A stretch of 10,635 nt of DNA from NCBI GenBank assembly GCA_905214995.1, contig CAJMOT010000083.1:1-10635 (forward strand), written 5' to 3'. This document shows positions 6,607 through 10,635 of the stretch, in pieces (the stretch's first letter is position 1; each line of letters starts with the position of its first letter). The DNA comes from an uncultured bacterium. GTDB taxonomy: Bacteria; Verrucomicrobiota; Verrucomicrobiia; Opitutales; Intestinicryptomonadaceae. The position numbers and the translations under genes were made by a program. Under the pieces are notes generated by a model. The model saw only the letters and a list, made by a program, of their open reading frames with translations, was not told the DNA's origin and made no database searches.

Positions 6607-8241
6607 ATGAGTTCTAAAAACAAGCTTATAATAAACTGCGGAGCCACCCACGTCAGCGCGTCGGAGTTCGGAGTTTCCGCCGGCCGCCTTGTTTTGGAAA
6701 GTTTTCAGGTTCAGGAGCTGAAATACGACTATTCCAACCAGGACGAATGGCTCGCGGAATTGGCGGCGACGCTTAAAATGATGAGAGTTTCGGGCAAGGC
6801 GACGGTCATCGCCCCCTCGATGCTCCTGCTTACAAAGACTATAAAAATACCCCATGTCGAAGAGTCGCGCCGCGCCGAGGTCATTGAATTTGAGGCGGAG
6901 AAAAACATACCCTATCCGATAGGCGAAGTCTCGTGGGATTACGAAGTGATTTCCGACGACGGAGTGGAGACGGAAATCTTCCTGACCTCGATGAAGTCTT
7001 CCGCGGCGGACGAATTTTGCGCGGCCCTCGCCCAGGCGGGGATAATACCCGAATCCATAGAGGCGTCCTCCATTCTCGACTACAACGCCTGGAAATACTG
7101 CGGCCTCGAAAACGACGTCATCATAATGAACGTCGGTTCGCGCTTCACGAACTTGATGATCGCCCGCGAGGACGGCGTGTTCGTGCGCAGCATTCCGGTG
7201 GGCGGAAATTCGCTCACCCAGGCGGTGGCCGATTCCCTCGGAAAAGACTTTTCGACGGCGGAAGAACTCAAGCGCGGATTTTTCGCCAACGCGGCCCTCT
7301 CATCGAGTTCGGGCGCGGAACACTTTACCAACGGCGCCAATTCCGTAATGCGCAGGATAGGGGTGGAGATAAAGCGCTCCATCGTAAATTACAGGCGCAC
7401 CTCCCGCGTGGCGGCTCCCTCAAAAATCTACCTATGCGGCCGCGGCTCCCTCATTCCGGGATTTGCGGAATTTCTCGCCGAAGACCAAAAGATGAGCGTA
7501 GAGTATTTTGACGCGCTCTCAAAGGTATCCGTCAGCCCCCGCGTGAACCAGCAATTGCTCTCCGATTGCGCGCCGCAGGTCAGCGAGATAATCGGCGAGG
7601 CCGCCCGCATGGTCATGCCGGGACTGATGAGCGTCAATCTCCTGCCGAAGCATATCGTCGAGGAGACCGCGTTTGCGAAAACCCGCCCGCTCATGATAAT
7701 CAGCGCGGCGCTTCTGTTTGCCGCAACCCTGCCTCCGATGTTCCTGTTCTCGAAGTCGGTCGCGCAGGAAGAGGAAGCCGCCAAAAAATTCCAGTCTATG
7801 ATGCTTCCGATAGAAGAGCGCGCCGCGGAATTTAAAAAGAACGGCGAAACCGCCAGTTCCCTCGAAACCAAAATCAACGGGCTCGAGGGGCTCGCGAAAT
7901 CGAAGTCCAACTGGATAAACCTTTTCATAGACATAGAAAAGCGCCTGATGGAGCAGAAGGACGTGTGGCTCGACAACATGAGGGTCCACCGCACTTCCAA
8001 AAACGGCGTCCAAGAGTACAAGCTCGAGCTTACCGGAAGGCTCCTCATAAGGGATTTCAACCCCGAAAATCCCCAGGAGTACGACACCAAGAAGGCCATC
8101 GACAGAATCACGAAGCTCCTCAATTCTTTCGTGAGTTCCGAATTTTTGAAGTCGTTTGAAAACGTGCGCACCGACCCGTCGAATCCGCGCATTTTGAAGT
8201 TCGACTTCACCCTCGTGGTGAATCCCGACAAGCCCATATAA
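6607..8241 (+). CDS. pilM: PilM-PilN fusion protein of a type IV pilus-like alignment complex (Amuc_1101-like)
   Basis: This 544-residue chain joins two classical proteins. Residues 1-335 are PilM-like with an FtsA/actin fold: phosphate loop 1 region LIINCGATHVSASEF (7-21), ITKTI-like segment LTKTIKIP (75-82), EAEKNIPYPIGEVSWDYEV (96-114), phosphate loop 2 region VIIMNVGSRFTNLMI (171-185), PVGGNSLTQAVADSLG (197-212) and IYLCGRGSLIPGF (274-286). Residues 342-347 then read SVNLLP, the motif by which free PilN docks onto PilM. A transmembrane segment (361-384), a coiled-coil stretch (386-430) and a PilN-like periplasmic domain (435-541) follow. In both phosphate loops the usual Asp is Asn (N10, N175). 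No ribosome binding site is visible; TTTACT (6536-6541) and TATTAG (6557-6562) are a weak promoter candidate. The next gene starts 19 nt downstream, so they are probably co-transcribed. Confidence 0.88.
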   Translation: MSSKNKLIINCGATHVSASEFGVSAGRLVLESFQVQELKYDYSNQDEWLAELAATLKMMRVSGKATVIAPSMLLLTKTIKIPHVEESRRAEVIEFEAEKNIPYPIGEVSWDYEVISDDGVETEIFLTSMKSSAADEFCAALAQAGIIPESIEASSILDYNAWKYCGLENDVIIMNVGSRFTNLMIAREDGVFVRSIPVGGNSLTQAVADSLGKDFSTAEELKRGFFANAALSSSSGAEHFTNGANSVMRRIGVEIKRSIVNYRRTSRVAAPSKIYLCGRGSLIPGFAEFLAEDQKMSVEYFDALSKVSVSPRVNQQLLSDCAPQVSEIIGEAARMVMPGLMSVNLLPKHIVEETAFAKTRPLMIISAALLFAATLPPMFLFSKSVAQEEEAAKKFQSMMLPIEERAAEFKKNGETASSLETKINGLEGLAKSKSNWINLFIDIEKRLMEQKDVWLDNMRVHRTSKNGVQEYKLELTGRLLIRDFNPENPQEYDTKKAIDRITKLLNSFVSSEFLKSFENVRTDPSNPRILKFDFTLVVNPDKPI

Positions 8242-8260
8242 CTGTCAAATTTTTTGGCAA

Positions 8261-9358
8261 ATGAAATACTTTAAAAAATACCCTATATTTTTCGTCGCGC
8301 TGTTCGCGCTGCTCGCGCTGTTCGCGGCGGGCGTCGCGTATGATGCGATGCTGTTTAAGAAGGACAAGGACGCGCTCGCCAAGCTCAACCGCGCAATGCG
8401 CCAATACGACGAAACTCTCGCCGCCGATCCTACGCAGCCGTCGATCGACGCTTCCCAGAAGAACATCAAGGAGCTCGAAAAGCATCTTCTCGACCTCGAA
8501 AAGGATCTTACCCGCGAAAGCGAGCACATCTTCAAGCCGCTCACGGCGGAGGAGGGCTTCCAGTTGCGCGAAGTTTTGCGCGGCATGGTAAACAAATGGC
8601 GCGCCGAGGCCAAAAAGCGCGACATATATGTGCCCGACGATATGGATTTCGGCTACAAAAAATATGTCGCCCCCAATGCGGATTCCCCGAAGGACGCCGC
8701 GCTTCCGGTGATCTGGAAGCAGGTCTGCGTGCTCGACTACATAAACCAAAAGCTCTTCAACTGCAAGTCGCAGGAATCGCCCATGTCCATCATCAACGTC
8801 CAGAGGGAGATTCTCCCCGAGGAGGGCATAAAGGAAAATCCCCGCAACACGCGCCGCGTCAGGGCGAATTCGCGCAACAGTTCGGGCGCGATCCGCGGCG
8901 ACAACTTTAAGATAGACGAAAACATCACCGCCCGCAAGCCCGGCAGCCTCGACACGCTCGCGTACCGTTTCGTATTCGCCGGCCACACCGACGTTTTGCG
9001 CAGGTTCCTCAACCAGCTCAAGGATTTCGACGCGATGCTCGTCGTCCGCAGCATCGACGTGAAGCCCGCGGATCCCTCGCTGATAGCGCCCCCCAATTCC
9101 GAGGAGGCTCTTGAAGAGGAAACCTCCGACGCCGCGGACGCCTTCGCTTCGACCGATTCCGAAGAGGGCGACGAAAACGCCTCCGCCGCCCCCGTCATCG
9201 ACGAAAACAAAGTTCCCGTCGTAACGGACAACATTTCCGAATTTACGGTAGTGATCGAATACGTTGAGGTCGTCAAAGACGCCCCTAAAAAGAAGGATGC
9301 GGATAAAAACGCCGAGCCCAAAGGCAAGACGGATTCCGCAAAATCCAGAAAACAATAA
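8261..9358 (+). CDS. PilO-like inner-membrane protein, homologue of Amuc_1100
   Basis: This 365-residue protein has a single N-terminal transmembrane helix (9-27), a coiled coil (about 36-88) and a periplasmic alpha/beta region (about 95-340). From memory of Amuc_1100, the segments around FQLREVLRGMVNKW (100-113), the following Cys/Lys-rich helix with VLDYINQKL (157-165), and YRFVFAGHTDVLRRFL (235-250) align well, including spacing. Amuc_1100 is the A. muciniphila protein reported to act through TLR2, and its fold resembles PilN/PilO. Residues 272-316 form an acidic Glu/Asp/Ala/Ser-rich insert within the second domain, and the C-terminus (341-365) is Lys-rich and probably disordered. It sits between the PilM-PilN fusion and a PilP-like protein, exactly where PilO belongs. 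The start at 8261 is set by the membrane helix, since no Shine-Dalgarno is present. Confidence 0.85.
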   Translation: MKYFKKYPIFFVALFALLALFAAGVAYDAMLFKKDKDALAKLNRAMRQYDETLAADPTQPSIDASQKNIKELEKHLLDLEKDLTRESEHIFKPLTAEEGFQLREVLRGMVNKWRAEAKKRDIYVPDDMDFGYKKYVAPNADSPKDAALPVIWKQVCVLDYINQKLFNCKSQESPMSIINVQREILPEEGIKENPRNTRRVRANSRNSSGAIRGDNFKIDENITARKPGSLDTLAYRFVFAGHTDVLRRFLNQLKDFDAMLVVRSIDVKPADPSLIAPPNSEEALEEETSDAADAFASTDSEEGDENASAAPVIDENKVPVVTDNISEFTVVIEYVEVVKDAPKKKDADKNAEPKGKTDSAKSRKQ

Positions 9359-9373
9359 AGGCACGGCACTGAG

Positions 9374-10240
9374 ATGAAACACTACGATAAGATATTTTTT
9401 GCGATAGCCGTAATAGCCGCGGGCGCGTCGTGCGCTTTCTACTTCATGAACGCGCCGAAGGGCGAACTGTTGCGCGGCCGCATCGACAGTCTTGAACAGA
9501 AGCAGCCTTCCGGCATAGCGTGGAAAAACATAGTCGTTCCCGCCCTGCAAGTCACTTCCATAGAGTGGCCCGAGGTTCGCGCGCAGGACGAGGCCGGCAA
9601 ATGGTTTTTTCAGGTGTTTACTCCTCCGCAGATATGGGTTGACAAAAAGGGCAACTTCATGACGGAGTCGCCGTATTACAAAGAGGTGGCGCGCCAGTCT
9701 TTCGCCCTGAAATACATTGGCGTTTCCAACGAGCCCTATCCGGTGAAATACCTCGGTTATTTCGGCACCAAAAAGGAGCCGATAATACAGTTTGAAAATA
9801 CCGCGACAAACCTTTCGTTCATCGGCAAGCTCAATGAGGAGATCATCGCGGAGGCGCCTTCCACGGGCAAGAAAATCAAACTGGGCCTCACCCCGAAAAA
9901 GTTTGAGATAAAGCGCGTCAAAAACGACAAAAACAACACCATTGCGGATGTCGCGACCGTCGTGCTCTTCGACAAGTCGCTCGGCAAAGAGGTGACGATA
10001 TATTCCAACAAGGAGACCGTCATCGACGACCGCCGCCGAATTTCGTTTTCCGCTCCCGACGGCTCGGTGTGGCATGTGAAAGAGCCCGGCGAAAGCCGCA
10101 AAGTGGGGACGGCGACTTACACCGTAAAGTCGATCGATTTCGATAAAGGTTCAGCCGTGATTGAGATGGTCCCGGACAACGCCGATATCGAGCCCCAAAT
10201 CATGAATCTGTCGGCGGCGGGAGTGGTTCCCGTCAAATAA
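9374..10240 (+). CDS. PilP-like membrane-anchored periplasmic protein (position of Amuc_1099)
   Basis: This 288-residue protein starts with a hydrophobic segment (7-25) followed by a short coiled coil (28-44). Residues about 110-185 have the strand pattern of PilP/GspC homology-region domains: LKYIGV, VKYLGYF, EPIIQFENTATNLSFIGKLNEEI and KKFEIKRV. A second beta-rich region (190-270) ends in GTATYTVKSIDFDKGSAVIE. In classical systems PilP links the PilN/PilO inner-membrane complex to the secretin PilQ, which fits the order here. Cys20 in GASC could be a lipoprotein cleavage site as in PilP, but position -3 is Gly and hydrophobic residues follow, so a signal anchor is equally possible. Spacing to the preceding gene is 15 nt, supporting one operon. 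The PilP assignment rests on pattern and context, not on strong residue identity. Confidence 0.75.
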   Translation: MKHYDKIFFAIAVIAAGASCAFYFMNAPKGELLRGRIDSLEQKQPSGIAWKNIVVPALQVTSIEWPEVRAQDEAGKWFFQVFTPPQIWVDKKGNFMTESPYYKEVARQSFALKYIGVSNEPYPVKYLGYFGTKKEPIIQFENTATNLSFIGKLNEEIIAEAPSTGKKIKLGLTPKKFEIKRVKNDKNNTIADVATVVLFDKSLGKEVTIYSNKETVIDDRRRISFSAPDGSVWHVKEPGESRKVGTATYTVKSIDFDKGSAVIEMVPDNADIEPQIMNLSAAGVVPVK

Positions 10241-10271
10241 TTGAAAAATATTCTTTAAAAACCCCGCAAAG

Positions 10272-10300
10272 TTGTTAACGTCAATTTAACAAATTATAAA
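10272..10300 (+). promoter_or_regulatory. Promoter before the putative secretin gene
   Basis: TTGTTA (10272-10277) and TATAAA (10295-10300) are separated by exactly 17 nt in a 70-bp AT-rich gap. The ATG at 10311 lies 10 nt after the -10 box, so the mRNA would be leaderless or nearly so; no ribosome binding site is present. A small inverted repeat GTTAA/TTAAC (10274-10278 and 10286-10290) overlaps the -35 box and spacer and could be a regulator site. Confidence 0.5.
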
Positions 10301-10310
10301 TACAGCGAAT

Positions 10311-10635
10311 ATGAAAATAAACAGAATCCAACGAAAAGCGGCATTTGCCGCGGCGATATTAGCTTCCGCCGCGGCGGCAAGCCTCGGCTATGCCAAGCCG
10401 GATCAGACCCAAGAGAAAATCCGTCTCATGGTCGCGGCCGTACAGGCCCGCGATTCGGGCGACCTGAAAGCTTCCAAGCAGTCGCTTGAAGAGCTTCTGA
10501 AAATCGCCCCGAACGACGAGGGCGTACAGCGCATGCTCGCCGACGTAAACAAGGACATTGAACGCCAGGCCAAGGGCGAAGTTCCCGTTCTCGCGGGCGG
10601 CGCGAAAGTCGTCAAGAAGGCCGAAGCCGAAGGCG
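10311..10635 (+). CDS. Exported TPR-like protein, N-terminal part; probable secretin (Amuc_1098/PilQ position), 3' end beyond window
   Basis: The frame is open from ATG 10311 to the window edge, 108 codons. A signal peptide (about 1-28, ending GYA) is followed by a helical pair, KIRLMVAAVQARDSGDLKAS then QSLEELLKIAPNDEGVQRML, with the spacing of a tetratricopeptide repeat. A charged linker rich in Lys, Ala and Glu begins near residue 90. No secretin domain is inside the window. The secretin identity is inferred from position: in A. muciniphila the gene next to Amuc_1099 is Amuc_1098, annotated as a secretin-type protein, and PilQ follows PilP in classical operons. Alternatives are a separate TPR lipoprotein-like assembly factor. 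Confidence 0.7.
   Translation, partial: MKINRIQRKAAFAAAILASAAAASLGYAKPDQTQEKIRLMVAAVQARDSGDLKASKQSLEELLKIAPNDEGVQRMLADVNKDIERQAKGEVPVLAGGAKVVKKAEAEG

Noticed and set aside
8207..10075. 622-residue open frame on the minus strand
   Set aside because: It lies antisense across the two pilus-like genes and reads through their gap. Its translation has no recognisable domain, while both plus-strand proteins have membrane helices and family motifs. It is a codon-bias shadow of GC-rich genes.

Overview
The window looks like chromosomal DNA from a Verrucomicrobiota bacterium, probably not Akkermansia itself. The strongest pointer is a run of five genes at 5774-10635. It has the order and recognisable protein features of the Amuc_1102-1101-1100-1099-1098 region of Akkermansia muciniphila. 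GC is fairly high, genes are tightly packed, and most start codons have no Shine-Dalgarno sequence. No tRNA, rRNA, insertion sequence, integrase, phage gene or CRISPR array is visible.

Left part (1-3208): two divergent genes for exported carbohydrate-active enzymes share a 171-bp AT-rich control region. On the minus strand is the N-terminal 550 residues of a GH106 family (alpha-L-rhamnosidase-like) glycoside hydrolase, cut by the window edge. On the plus strand is a 461-residue SGNH/GDSL esterase with a complete set of catalytic residues. Together they suggest attack on an acylated, rhamnose-containing glycan.

Middle (3209-5701): a 408-bp gap holds two diverged copies of a 53-54-bp hairpin repeat. 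It also holds a possible 18-codon leader peptide rich in Ile and Val just before ilvC (ketol-acid reductoisomerase). ilvC ends at a textbook intrinsic terminator. hemC (porphobilinogen deaminase) follows, with two GC-rich hairpins in its leader.

Right part (5774-10635): this reads as a pilus-alignment or secretin-assembly module. It contains a small secreted protein, a PilM-like actin-fold protein fused to a PilN-like membrane domain, a PilO-like (Amuc_1100-like) protein, a PilP-like protein, and the start of an exported TPR-like protein that by position should be the secretin (PilQ or Amuc_1098 counterpart). The order M-N-O-P-Q matches the classical pilMNOPQ alignment complex, with M and N fused. 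Both phosphate-loop aspartates of the PilM-like domain are Asn, which raises the possibility of a nucleotide-independent scaffold. The main points to follow up are this module, the repeat and leader arrangement before ilvC, and the apparently leaderless promoters.
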